Position numbers and translations under genes: made by a program. Source: an uncultured Flavobacteriaceae bacterium (GTDB taxonomy: Bacteria > Bacteroidota > Bacteroidia > Flavobacteriales > Flavobacteriaceae). Taken from it: DNA of 64,000 nt. A model generated the notes under the pieces. The model saw only the letters and a program-made list of their open reading frames with translations. It was not told the DNA's origin and did no database searches. Below are positions 7,614-16,686 of the stretch, in pieces (positions within the stretch are counted from its first letter, which is position 1; each line of letters begins with the position of its first letter). Location of the stretch: assembly GCA_947489085.1 (NCBI GenBank), contig CANLCJ010000004.1:62001-126000 (forward strand). The letters run 5' to 3'.

Positions 7614-7835
7614 ATGCCAATTAAAGATAGAGATTACAACAAAGCCAAGGCGCTTTTAGAAGCCGCAGGGAGTAAAAGTGCGGAGAAATCGCATAAAAAA
7701 CACACGGGTAGTAAAGGTTCACCAGATGGTCACGGCAGGAGTTTATATAACGAGGCGCAACAAGATTTTGGAGGTCAACCCACCGTAGTACAATTAGAAG
7801 CTTTACGTAAAGCAAGCGATTTGCTAGGGGTGTAA
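7614..7835 (+). CDS. Small hypothetical protein
   Basis: 73 residues, hydrophilic, rich in Lys, Gly and Ala, with KKHTGSKGSPDGHGRSLYNEAQ in the middle and a helical end (VVQLEALRKASDLLGV). No signal peptide. It lies 44 bases after the headless N-domain frame, and a terminator follows. The frame is open upstream to 7587, across a run of nine A residues, so it could be the end of a longer frameshifted toxin, or a free-standing small gene. I do not recognise the family. Confidence 0.4.
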   Translation: MPIKDRDYNKAKALLEAAGSKSAEKSHKKHTGSKGSPDGHGRSLYNEAQQDFGGQPTVVQLEALRKASDLLGV

Positions 7836-7862
7836 AGCAATCTAATCTAGATAGATATATAG

Positions 7863-7889
7863 CCACAACAAGAATGTTGTGGTGTTTTT
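7863..7889 (+). terminator. Rho-independent terminator ending the cassette array
   Basis: Perfect 8-bp stem CCACAACA/TGTTGTGG with a 4-base loop, followed by G and five T. It lies 28 bases after the 73-residue ORF. Confidence 0.75.
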
Positions 7890-8116
7890 ATGCCACGCTA
7901 CTGCTAGTTCAATGTTATTAAGTTAAGATTTTAAATAGTTGATTATGAGTGTTTTATAGTCGTTGTTTCGATCAAAAATCCATATATTATATTCATAATC
8001 AAAGCATCAATACATTTGAAAAAAACTCCTATATCCATTTGGAGGTTGTAAAATCAGAGTTTGAGGCTGCTGTAGACTTATACGAAATATACCATAATCA
8101 TAAAATTTATAACATA

Positions 8117-8141
8117 AAAAGGCAGCATAAAGCTACCTTTT
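8117..8141 (+). terminator. Terminator-like hairpin, plus strand
   Basis: AAAAGGCAGC pairs with GCTACCTTTT (one mismatch) around a five-base loop and ends in T4. It could close the array on the plus strand. Confidence 0.4.
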
Positions 8142-8142
8142 A

Positions 8143-8200
8143 ATCACAAAAAAACAAACTCAGGTGTTCACTTACAAGCTTACGATAACTCCACCTGAGT
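8143..8200 (-). terminator. Terminator of the REC-GT2 gene
   Basis: ACTCAGGTG and CACCTGAGT form a perfect 9-bp stem around 25 bases that include the stop codon of the minus-strand gene. Read on the minus strand the stem is followed by TTGTTTTTTTG. Confidence 0.6.
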
Positions 8201-9367
8201 CCCATTAACAAATTCTTTTTTTTTCTTGCTTCGGTATACCCAAGCTATTTGGCCTAACTGCATTATAATTTTTGCCGAGTCTTTCATAGAAAGCTTAGAA
8301 CCATCTGCATGTATCCAGCGCTTTAAAGGTTGCTCGCATATATAATCTATGGCTTGTTTTCTACCAAAATAGGCAGACATACGTTTAAAAATTTCAACAT
8401 CGAATATCCATTGCGTTACAAATTTTTTATCGAAAGCCAAATGAATAACATCTTTACTAAAGATTTTTGCACCACATTGTGTGTCTTTAAATTCCATGCC
8501 CAAAATTTTTCTTATAATGTAATTAATAGACATACTTATTAGTTTTCTGGCAGACTCTTTAGTAATGTCTGCTCCCATGCGGCTTATTCTGGAACCACTA
8601 ACAATTTTAAATTTTGAGTTTTCTATGGTAGTTACCAAATCATCAAAATCTTTAAGATCTGTAGACAAATCGGCATCTAAAAAACCAATGTAATCCAAGT
8701 CTGTTTTACTTGCCATGTGCAGCATTCCAAGTCTTACGGCTTCTGCCTTACCTCCATTTTGTTCGCAATCGTAAACCGTGATATAATCTTCACGCCCTTT
8801 TTGCAAATCATGCAGCACTTTAAGTGTATTGTCTTTACTACCATCGTTTACAAAACAAAGGTGGTACCCCGAGTTGGTATTTATAAAGGTTATAAATTCA
8901 TCACTCAATAAACGGTCTTCTTCATTATAACAAGGTATAACCACGCCCACACAACGCTGTTGTATAACGGTATTGCTTTTAAACGATGGCGTGTTAGATT
9001 GCACTTCTGGTAAACCAATAAGGCGTTTTACACGTGCAAAAATTTCGTTTAAACTCAACGGTTTTTTCATGTAATCGTTAATACCCAAATCGAAACCTTC
9101 TGTAATAGTTTCATCTGTAGTATTGCCAGATAGTACCATAATTGGCGTATCTTTAAATCTTGAATTTCTAATATATTTTACCACATCTAAACCCGATACA
9201 ATAGGCATATTAATATCTACTATTACTAAATCTGGACAAAAACTATCAAATTGCGATATGCCTTCTCTAGCATCGGTTTCTATTTTTACATCATATCCAA
9301 GGTCACTCAATCCTTTTTGCAATGGTAATAATACGAGTTGTTGATCATCAATGGCTAAAATCTTCAT
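8180..9367 (-). CDS. Response-regulator receiver fused to GT2 glycosyltransferase
   Basis: Residues 1-115 are a CheY-like receiver with the acidic pocket (DDQ near residue 7), phospho-acceptor D51 (VIVDINMP) and the conserved Lys of YMKKP. Residues about 137-370 are a GT2 domain of the dolichyl-phosphate glycosyltransferase type: VVIPCYNEE, VNDGSKDNT and the DAD metal/nucleotide motif (D231, D233). There are no clear membrane helices at the end. Direct fusion of a receiver to a glycosyltransferase is unusual and suggests that sugar transfer is switched by phosphorylation. The gene diverges from the membrane protein at 9559 and opens the polysaccharide locus. The partner kinase is not identified; kinases at 21994 and 25111 are candidates. 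Confidence 0.85.
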   Translation of the reverse strand: MKILAIDDQQLVLLPLQKGLSDLGYDVKIETDAREGISQFDSFCPDLVIVDINMPIVSGLDVVKYIRNSRFKDTPIMVLSGNTTDETITEGFDLGINDYMKKPLSLNEIFARVKRLIGLPEVQSNTPSFKSNTVIQQRCVGVVIPCYNEEDRLLSDEFITFINTNSGYHLCFVNDGSKDNTLKVLHDLQKGREDYITVYDCEQNGGKAEAVRLGMLHMASKTDLDYIGFLDADLSTDLKDFDDLVTTIENSKFKIVSGSRISRMGADITKESARKLISMSINYIIRKILGMEFKDTQCGAKIFSKDVIHLAFDKKFVTQWIFDVEIFKRMSAYFGRKQAIDYICEQPLKRWIHADGSKLSMKDSAKIIMQLGQIAWVYRSKKKKEFVNGTQVELS

Positions 9368-9558
9368 AATGTAGGCGTTTTCAAATTTGGGTCAATCAAA
9401 TATATCATTATAATTGTAAGAAAAATAATATATTAGTTAAAAACCTGTTAAAGTGTCGACCAATGGTAAATTTAAGGGGTCAATCAACATTTTTTTAATG
9501 TGCTTGTTATAAGTATATTTACAGTAAAATCTTTAGTACCGTTGAAAAATTTTACAAT

Positions 9559-12500
9559 TTGATCCCCACCAAATCTAACAAACATCTCATTTTAGCTTTG
9601 CTAATGGGTATCGCTTTTCATGGCACCTCTATTTTTTTTACGTTAGAGACCACTTACGATGCTTTAATACATTTGTTTTTTGCAGAGCATTATGCTGGGA
9701 GTTGGTTTGAGCCTTGGAACTATAAATGGTATACAGGCTTTACCGTAATGAGCTATCCTCCGTTGGTACACCAATCTATAGCTGCTCTATCTTTAATTGG
9801 AGGGCTTAAATTCGGCATGTTTACCGTTGCGCTTATTGGTATTGTCTTATTTATTACTGGAGCCTACAGATTTTCGTTGCTCATAACAAGTAACAGAACC
9901 GTTGCTGGCTATGCAGCGGTGTTAGCCGTATTTTCATCCTCGTTTGTAGAAACGTTACATGTTTTTGGACAATTGCCAAGTATCTTGGGCATATCTATAC
10001 TAATGCATGCCTTACCAGAAATTTACCTTTGGTTAAAAACAGGAAAAATAAGATACTTATTTACCTGTTTATCGCTTATATCTGTTACAGTAACATCCCA
10101 CCATGTTACACCCATTTTTGGTATGGTATTTTTTATATTTCCCTTAATAGGCACTGTAATTATGGATGTTTCCAGAGCACAAGTGTCTTCGATGAAAGAG
10201 GTTACTTTTAAAGTGTTTTTAGCAAGCTTCTTTAAGCTTTTTAAACGCATAATTACCTTTGGCATGCTTTCTTTAGCCATAATAATTACTTGTATTTTAC
10301 CTTATTGGATAAACTCTAAGAAAAACCCTATTACACAAGTTCCTATACCGCATGGTTCCAGAGATAATTTTATGGAAATTACCTCCTCAGGTCTTGTATT
10401 TTTTTTAATTCCCTGGGGTGTATTGCTACTACTTCTCCCCTATATTTTTTATAGATATTACAGCAAACGGTATTTATTTTTTGGCTTTTCTATTACTATT
10501 CTAACGGTTTTAGGTACTGGAGGCACCACTCCTATACCTCGTTTATTTTTAGGAGAAACTGCTTTTAATATTTTAACTTTAGACAGGTTTACTCTATGGG
10601 CATCCATTATGTCCATTCCACTTTTTGGAGAATTTGTATACCGCCTATCCGAAGGCGATTTAAAACAACTTATACAAGAAAAATTGGGGGCTATTTACCA
10701 CCGTATCATAGGAGGCATTTTTGCTGGACTTTTTATATTTATGACGATTTTTACAATGAGCTTGGGATATTTTAGGCCCTCACAGCCCCAAAAAATCAAC
10801 ATGCTTCCCATTATTAATTTTCTAAATCAAGACCAACACGACCATTGGCGTTATATGACTTTGGGGTTTGGAGACCAAATGGCATGGTTATCTGCACAAA
10901 CCAAAGCATTGAGTGTAGATGGTAATTACCATTCTGCCAGACGCCTTCCAGAACTTACTACCAGACCTATAGAACGCTTAGAGAACTCTAAATTTAAAGG
11001 TGTAGAAGGTATTGGCTCTTTACAGCAATTTTTAACCACACCAGAAAAATATAATTTCAAGTATATTTTTTCTAACGATAAATTTTACGACCCTATTCTA
11101 TACTTCTGCGGTTGGCAACGCTTAAGGCAGCTAGAGAATGGCATACAAGTTTGGGAAAAGTTAAATGTACCTCCTCTATCTTCCATACTCCCAAAAGAAG
11201 ACGTAGGCAAATGGCAAAAAATACTATGGGGTATTATGCCTTTTTTAACGGTACTAATCGCTTTTATATTGAACATACAGCTCATGTGGGTTAGAGCTCT
11301 TAAAACCAAAATTAAACCTACGCCAGATTATCTCAAATTTAAAAATAACTACGTAAAATTTAATAGAAATCTTTTAAGACTAACACACATTTGGTCTATA
11401 GGAATCGCTGTTATAGTACTTTACGGCATCCACTTATTTTACATTAAAAATGACAGCCACCACTCGCCAGAAAATGCGCTTTTGGCTTATTACGATGCTA
11501 TCGATTTTAAAAGATTTGAAAAAGCGCACAGTTTGATTAATCCTAAAAGCAACCTCTCTATAGCGCAATACATGCTAGAAATATCTGTAACCGATGGGTT
11601 ATTGAGTTCTTATGCAAAACTAGATGCTATAGAAACAAAAATAACCACACAAAACGATACTTTAGCGGCCGCAATAGTCTCTACCAAATGGATTACACCA
11701 TTAGAAAAAATAAAACGAACAGATTACCGCACGTTGGCAAAAGTAAAAGGCAAATGGTATGTTAATCCTGAAGATATTGATTTAGATTTGCCTCCAGATC
11801 AATTTTACTCAAACAACGAAACCGATTATTTTAACCAAGGACGCCGGCGTATAACAACCGAACAAACGCATCATGAAGATGTGCTTAAACAACCTGTTTT
11901 AGAAATTATTAGTGCTAAATTGGTAAAACACAAAAAAAGCTATGCTTTAATAGGAGAAGTTCAAAATGTAGACAACGTCCCTGCCGATGTTGTTTTAAAA
12001 GCCACACTCTACAACGATGCTAATAAAACACTAGCAACATACAATGCCAAACACCAAATAAAGCATAAACTTATGCCCAAAGAAATAAGTGCTTTTAGAA
12101 TTAATTTTGAAGGTATCGCATGGTCTAAAACTAAAGACTCTATTCCTAAAACATTCAATCCAGACGAATTTACTCCCGTAGCGTTTGAAGAACAACCTAC
12201 AAAGTTTAACCTTCAAGCAGCAGGAAATGTATCTGGATCTGATTTGTATAAACAAACCGTGTTAAGCGATTTAGAAATCTCAGACAGTATAATTTCTGGA
12301 AAACTATTCAACTCTGGTTTAAAGGAAGTTACCATACCGCAAATTATTATTTCTTATTTTGATGCTGATAAAAATTTACTTTGGGTAGATCATGATTTTG
12401 TTATAGAAGGTATAAGGCAACAACGCCAGCAACATTTTGAATATGTTATAGAAACCGACAGTGTAAAAGTAATTAGTACAGATATGAAAAATTGTTTTGT

Positions 12501-12648
12501 AAATGGCTTACCGAATAAAGATATCGCAGATAAAGTAATCCCTAACAGAATTAAAAATCAAACTTATACAGAATTACAGGCCATAAACCATCCCATTTAC
12601 AACTTTGTTAAACTAGAAACCAATGCCTATTTGGGCAACCCCGATTAA
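9559..12648 (+). CDS. Large multi-spanning membrane protein, GT-C-like
   Basis: 1029 residues. Residues about 5-420 hold some ten hydrophobic helices. The first periplasmic loop has ETTYDALIHLFFAEHY and then SYPPLVH, which recalls polyprenol-dependent GT-C glycosyltransferases and the so-called 6-pyruvoyl-tetrahydropterin synthase-related membrane proteins. Further helices lie near 545-570 and 605-625. Residues about 630-760 look like an NTF2-like extracytoplasmic domain (ENALLAYYDAIDFKRFEKAH), and the rest is beta-rich. The frame starts at TTG; the next Met is inside the first helix, so the TTG is plausible. Its stop overlaps the next ATG (TAATG), so it is co-translated with 12648 and 13853. 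Likely role: sugar transfer or polymerisation on the outer face of the inner membrane. The substrate is unknown. Confidence 0.55.
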   Translation: MIPTKSNKHLILALLMGIAFHGTSIFFTLETTYDALIHLFFAEHYAGSWFEPWNYKWYTGFTVMSYPPLVHQSIAALSLIGGLKFGMFTVALIGIVLFITGAYRFSLLITSNRTVAGYAAVLAVFSSSFVETLHVFGQLPSILGISILMHALPEIYLWLKTGKIRYLFTCLSLISVTVTSHHVTPIFGMVFFIFPLIGTVIMDVSRAQVSSMKEVTFKVFLASFFKLFKRIITFGMLSLAIIITCILPYWINSKKNPITQVPIPHGSRDNFMEITSSGLVFFLIPWGVLLLLLPYIFYRYYSKRYLFFGFSITILTVLGTGGTTPIPRLFLGETAFNILTLDRFTLWASIMSIPLFGEFVYRLSEGDLKQLIQEKLGAIYHRIIGGIFAGLFIFMTIFTMSLGYFRPSQPQKINMLPIINFLNQDQHDHWRYMTLGFGDQMAWLSAQTKALSVDGNYHSARRLPELTTRPIERLENSKFKGVEGIGSLQQFLTTPEKYNFKYIFSNDKFYDPILYFCGWQRLRQLENGIQVWEKLNVPPLSSILPKEDVGKWQKILWGIMPFLTVLIAFILNIQLMWVRALKTKIKPTPDYLKFKNNYVKFNRNLLRLTHIWSIGIAVIVLYGIHLFYIKNDSHHSPENALLAYYDAIDFKRFEKAHSLINPKSNLSIAQYMLEISVTDGLLSSYAKLDAIETKITTQNDTLAAAIVSTKWITPLEKIKRTDYRTLAKVKGKWYVNPEDIDLDLPPDQFYSNNETDYFNQGRRRITTEQTHHEDVLKQPVLEIISAKLVKHKKSYALIGEVQNVDNVPADVVLKATLYNDANKTLATYNAKHQIKHKLMPKEISAFRINFEGIAWSKTKDSIPKTFNPDEFTPVAFEEQPTKFNLQAAGNVSGSDLYKQTVLSDLEISDSIISGKLFNSGLKEVTIPQIIISYFDADKNLLWVDHDFVIEGIRQQRQQHFEYVIETDSVKVISTDMKNCFVNGLPNKDIADKVIPNRIKNQTYTELQAINHPIYNFVKLETNAYLGNPD

Positions 12649-13859
12649 TGCATATTTGCTACAAACATATCATATCAATTGTAATGCTTTTGCAGTTAAC
12701 CCACATGACGTCTCAGGCTGGTAGTTTAGACGCCAACTTTAGTTTGGCTACTACACAAACAGAATTTACAGCAGGTAATCCCGTTATACTCCATTTTATT
12801 GCTGCAACCACCTCAACACCTAAACTTTACATAAGTAATAGTTTTGGTAGCACACTTATTACTCCAGTACGAAATGGCAATACTTTAAGTTATAACATAC
12901 CAAGACCTCTGGGAACCAAAGCAGGGGTTATCAATTGGAAATTATTAGCCAGTACATTACATGGCCAAATCAACATATTACCATCTCAAAATGTAGCTAT
13001 AATTCAAAGTTATCTAGGGCCTCCAAGTATAACGGCTGGGCGAAGAGATTATACCATGCTGGTAAACATACCTACAGACGCTTTCGATAATCCATTGGCA
13101 GACGGTACTAAAGTTGCAGTAAAACACCTGTTTTTAAACAAGCAAACTATAGACACTGTTAAAATTAAAAATAGCATCAACTACAAAAATATATTCTCTC
13201 CATTTAAAACAGGACGCGTAATAGTAAGCGCCTCTTGTTACGACTTCAATTCAAAGGAATACGATGTTAATATCATGCCTGCGCCACCTACTAACTTCAA
13301 CATAACTTATAATAGACACCATAATTATGCAGATGGCAACCAAATTACAACGTTTACAACATCTAAAATTAAAGACCCATACGGTAATATTGTAAGCGAT
13401 GGTACTTACGTGCAATTTTTTATTAAAAACGCTGAAAAAGCGGTGCTTAAAACATCTGGCACTACAATTAATGGTAGCGCTGTAGCCAGAATGATACACC
13501 CCAACCATGAAGACACTTGGAGCGCCAAAGCTTATGTGGTTGGCATGGCAGAAAGTAACACTGTTACATTACAATTTAAGCCCGTTATTACAGATTTTAA
13601 TATTGTACTTTCAAAATCGAACAGACACCTAAAGGTAGGGCCTTTGGTTAGTTTTATGCAACAAATGATACCAGATGGCTTGGAAGTAAAACTGGAAGTT
13701 TATAAAGAAAATAAGCACATAGAAACCCTAAGAAAAAGTAGCGCTAAGGGCTACGTAAATTTTAAATTAAACCCTAATCAGTTTCCTAATTCCACATACA
13801 CGTTTAAAGTGCATGCCGCACGAATTACCAAAACATTAAACGCTATAAAAATATGGTAA
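12648..13859 (+). CDS. Secreted protein with Ig-like (Big_1-like) domains
   Basis: 403 residues with a cleavable leader (SIVMLLQLTHMTSQA). The rest is predicted beta-sandwich. Residues about 225-310 resemble invasin-type Big_1 repeats (DGNQITTFTTSKIKDPYGN, then GSAVARM and WSAKAYVVG). It overlaps the preceding gene by one base and the following gene by seven, so the three belong to one translationally coupled unit. It probably acts as a periplasmic or surface scaffold in polysaccharide assembly. No catalytic motif is visible. Confidence 0.55.
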   Translation: MHICYKHIISIVMLLQLTHMTSQAGSLDANFSLATTQTEFTAGNPVILHFIAATTSTPKLYISNSFGSTLITPVRNGNTLSYNIPRPLGTKAGVINWKLLASTLHGQINILPSQNVAIIQSYLGPPSITAGRRDYTMLVNIPTDAFDNPLADGTKVAVKHLFLNKQTIDTVKIKNSINYKNIFSPFKTGRVIVSASCYDFNSKEYDVNIMPAPPTNFNITYNRHHNYADGNQITTFTTSKIKDPYGNIVSDGTYVQFFIKNAEKAVLKTSGTTINGSAVARMIHPNHEDTWSAKAYVVGMAESNTVTLQFKPVITDFNIVLSKSNRHLKVGPLVSFMQQMIPDGLEVKLEVYKENKHIETLRKSSAKGYVNFKLNPNQFPNSTYTFKVHAARITKTLNAIKIW

Positions 13860-15367
13860 CTATTAATAAAAACATATTACGAAGTATTTTGATTTTATCT
13901 TACATAAACGTTATCATTATTATAGTTGTTGGTATAAGCAAAGTATTTTGCTTTTTAAATACCGGAGCAGATCGCAGCAAAATGCTGCATACAGAACTTA
14001 AAAAAATAGAACAGTATATACCACAACTGGAATGGGCGCCTTTAGAAAATGAGGGACGCCCTATGGATATGCAAACTTTAAAGGCTATAGAAACCGATTA
14101 CCTAGATGCTTGGTACGTAAAACATATTGCCTACAAAACCAACACTACAAACGGCATAAAGGATTATTATACAAAAAACGCCAGAACAAGTATTGTAAAG
14201 CTTGTAGACAAAAATAAATTAGATAGCATACATATAGATGCTACTACGCTAAGCCACCATATTACTTTAGATTTTTTTAGTGAAGATGGACAACTGGCCG
14301 TAATAACAGATAAAGATGTTAGCGAATACAAACGCATCTATCATAAAAACAAGCTTGTTTTAGAATCTAAAGAACAAGCCACATACAAAGCCATTATTTT
14401 ACTAGAAGATGGCTTTTGGCGCATAAGGCACCTCAAAAAAACAGCTCATAAAATACTGGAAGACAGCACCAGTGCTGCTAAAATTAAAATTAATACTATA
14501 AAAGGCATTAATTATTACCCACAGGCTACGCCTTGGAACATGTATGGAGACGCATTCGATAGCTTACAAATTGCAAAAGATTTTAAAATTATTAGCAATG
14601 CTGGATTAAATACCATTAGAATTTTTGTGCCTTACGAAGATTTTGGCGCTGCCAATGTAAAGCCAAAAAAGTTAGAAAAAATAAAAACAGTTTTAAATAT
14701 TGCAGCGCACCACAATTTAAAAGTTATGGTAACCTTATTCGATTTTTTTGGCGATTACGAAGTTATCAATTGGACCTTAAACAGGCACCATGCAGCAACA
14801 CTTGTTACTGCATTAAAAGACCACAAAGCACTATTAGCTTGGGATGTAAAGAATGAACCTAATTTAGATTTCGAGTCTCGAGGCCAACCAAAAGTGTTGG
14901 CGTGGTTAGATAATATTATAGATCTTGTAAAATCTACAGATACCTTACACCCTGTAACTATTGGATGGTCCAATGCAAAAAGTGCTCACTTTTTAAAGCA
15001 TAAAATAGATTTTGTATCCTTTCACTATTATGAAGATTTAGAATATATGGAGACCACGTATACTGCGCTTAAAAAAGACATTGCGAAGCCCATTGTAATT
15101 ACGGAGTTTGGTTTGTCGTCTAATAAAGGGGTCTGGCACCCTTTAGGAAGTACCGAAAAAGACCAGGCCAATTATCACAAGTACTGCCAAAATGTGTTTG
15201 CAAAACACAACATACCGTTTATGTCTTGGACGCTTTACGACTTTTCTAAAGTGCCAAAAGAAGTCGTTGGACGACTTCCCTGGCGAAAACAAACTCAAGA
15301 GCATTTTGGCTTTATCAACCAAAAAGGAGAGACTAAGCCTGCTTTCAAATATATCTCTACAAAATAA
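13853..15367 (+). CDS. Membrane-anchored GH5-like glycoside hydrolase
   Basis: One N-terminal membrane helix (residues about 10-33), a domain of about 160 residues resembling the NTF2-like part of the protein at 9559, then a (beta/alpha)8 glycosidase from about residue 213. DVKNEPN carries the predicted acid/base E335 and VITEFG the nucleophile E418, the clan-A pattern of GH5 mannanase and cellulase relatives. Hydrolases of this kind are common in exopolysaccharide operons, where they trim or release the polymer. It is coupled to the two upstream genes, and its 3' end overlaps the convergent GT4 gene by 11 bases. Confidence 0.75.
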   Translation: MVTINKNILRSILILSYINVIIIIVVGISKVFCFLNTGADRSKMLHTELKKIEQYIPQLEWAPLENEGRPMDMQTLKAIETDYLDAWYVKHIAYKTNTTNGIKDYYTKNARTSIVKLVDKNKLDSIHIDATTLSHHITLDFFSEDGQLAVITDKDVSEYKRIYHKNKLVLESKEQATYKAIILLEDGFWRIRHLKKTAHKILEDSTSAAKIKINTIKGINYYPQATPWNMYGDAFDSLQIAKDFKIISNAGLNTIRIFVPYEDFGAANVKPKKLEKIKTVLNIAAHHNLKVMVTLFDFFGDYEVINWTLNRHHAATLVTALKDHKALLAWDVKNEPNLDFESRGQPKVLAWLDNIIDLVKSTDTLHPVTIGWSNAKSAHFLKHKIDFVSFHYYEDLEYMETTYTALKKDIAKPIVITEFGLSSNKGVWHPLGSTEKDQANYHKYCQNVFAKHNIPFMSWTLYDFSKVPKEVVGRLPWRKQTQEHFGFINQKGETKPAFKYISTK

Positions 15368-16574
15368 CTTCTTCTGTACGTGTTACTTTAGATTTTGTTT
15401 TCTTAGAAATTACAGCATCAAAAGCAATAAGATATAATTCGGCTATTTTAGACATAGGGTACGCTGTTGCAGCTTTATAATTTGCCTTTTCTAATTCAAT
15501 TCTATACTCCTTGTTCTCTAGAATTTTTTGAATAGCAGCTGCTAAACTGCTCGTACTTGTAGGGTCGAAAAACTCACCTTTGTACCCTTCGTCCTGCACC
15601 AATAGAGCAAGATCTCCAAGATCTGGCATAACTACTGCTTTGCCATAACTTCCCGCTTGGTGCAATACGCCAGAACTTCCTGTTGTAGATGTATATGGAA
15701 ACACAACTACTGTACTTTCCTTAAATAACCGTGGCACGTCCTCTTCAGCAACATACCCTGTAAACGTTACCCCTTTAACATGGCTGTATTCCTGTCTTAC
15801 AGCATCCAAATACCCCGGTGTGTTGGGGTTGTCTGTTCCAGCTATAACAATTTCCATATCCAAATTAGATGTTTTGCGTATGGTTTCTACAGCATCTATC
15901 ATTTTTTCCACTTTCTTATAAGTTCCAAATTTCCCAAAAGTCATGATCTTAAAAGGTTTTGCAGATGCACCGTACTCTGGTTCTTCCAAAACCTCAAAAG
16001 TACCATGAGGGATCAACTTTACATTGTTTACATTGTATTTTTTACTTAAAATATCAACATATTTCTGCATGGTTACCGCAACAACATCTGCTTGCAAAAT
16101 TAAGCGTGTTAATGTACTTCCAATAAAACCGTACAAGCGCTGCATTATCTTATTCTTTGTAAAACCGGCATTACCTAAATCTACCTCTTCCATAATATTG
16201 TGTAATAGTACAATATTTGGTATTTTCTTAAGTCTGCATACCAATGGTAACATTAAGCCCAAAGCAGCAGCTATTTTTTTATCTCCAAACTTCATAAATT
16301 GGAGGTTAAATAAAACAGCATCTGGACGCGCAGCACTTATAGCCTTTGTTACGTTTACAATGTTAAGATAGCTATTAAATTTCCAGCATTCATTAACCGT
16401 TATTTTACAACCATCGGTATTAAATGTCAGCTCCTTTTCGCCTTCAGTAATATCGGTTAATAATACCAATTCTGTCACCCGTTGTTTTTGTCTAAAATGC
16501 TTTACCAAATGGTAGGCATATTCATTTAACGTGACTTTACTTGGCGGATAGGCGGTTACAATGGCTAGTTTCAT
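15357..16574 (-). CDS. GT4-family glycosyltransferase
   Basis: 405 residues with a GT-B fold. The N-terminal half begins with KLAIVTAYPPSKV. The C-terminal half has MTFGKFGTYKKVEKMIDA (donor-domain start) and VVFPYTSTTGSSGVLHQA with a following PDLGD, matching the GT4 nucleotide-sugar pocket, although the usual E-x7-E motif is altered (position of the first Glu taken by TSTTGSSG). It is cytoplasmic. Together with the flippase upstream on the same strand it suggests assembly of a lipid-linked oligosaccharide. Confidence 0.8.
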   Translation of the reverse strand: MKLAIVTAYPPSKVTLNEYAYHLVKHFRQKQRVTELVLLTDITEGEKELTFNTDGCKITVNECWKFNSYLNIVNVTKAISAARPDAVLFNLQFMKFGDKKIAAALGLMLPLVCRLKKIPNIVLLHNIMEEVDLGNAGFTKNKIMQRLYGFIGSTLTRLILQADVVAVTMQKYVDILSKKYNVNNVKLIPHGTFEVLEEPEYGASAKPFKIMTFGKFGTYKKVEKMIDAVETIRKTSNLDMEIVIAGTDNPNTPGYLDAVRQEYSHVKGVTFTGYVAEEDVPRLFKESTVVVFPYTSTTGSSGVLHQAGSYGKAVVMPDLGDLALLVQDEGYKGEFFDPTSTSSLAAAIQKILENKEYRIELEKANYKAATAYPMSKIAELYLIAFDAVISKKTKSKVTRTEEVIL

Positions 16575-16686
16575 ATTAAGACGTTTTAATGGTGGCTTTG
16601 TCTAAATATCTTCTTTTTAAAACAAAGCGCACTAGGTTTATAGATAGATTGCGTTTATGTATAGATGAACGTAAATAAGCTTAAGA

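Larger units (their letters stand above)
7836..8179 (+). pseudogene. Intergenic stretch with toxin-cassette debris
   Basis: Beyond the terminator at 7863 this 344-base stretch holds a 54-base echo of the M15-like cassette. Bases 8059-8112 match 1927-1980 with one substitution, coding FEAAVDLYEIYHNHKIY in a 64-residue frame (7949-8143). Neither the N-domain nor the peptidase domain is attached. It marks the right edge of the array as a former recombination point. Confidence 0.6.
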
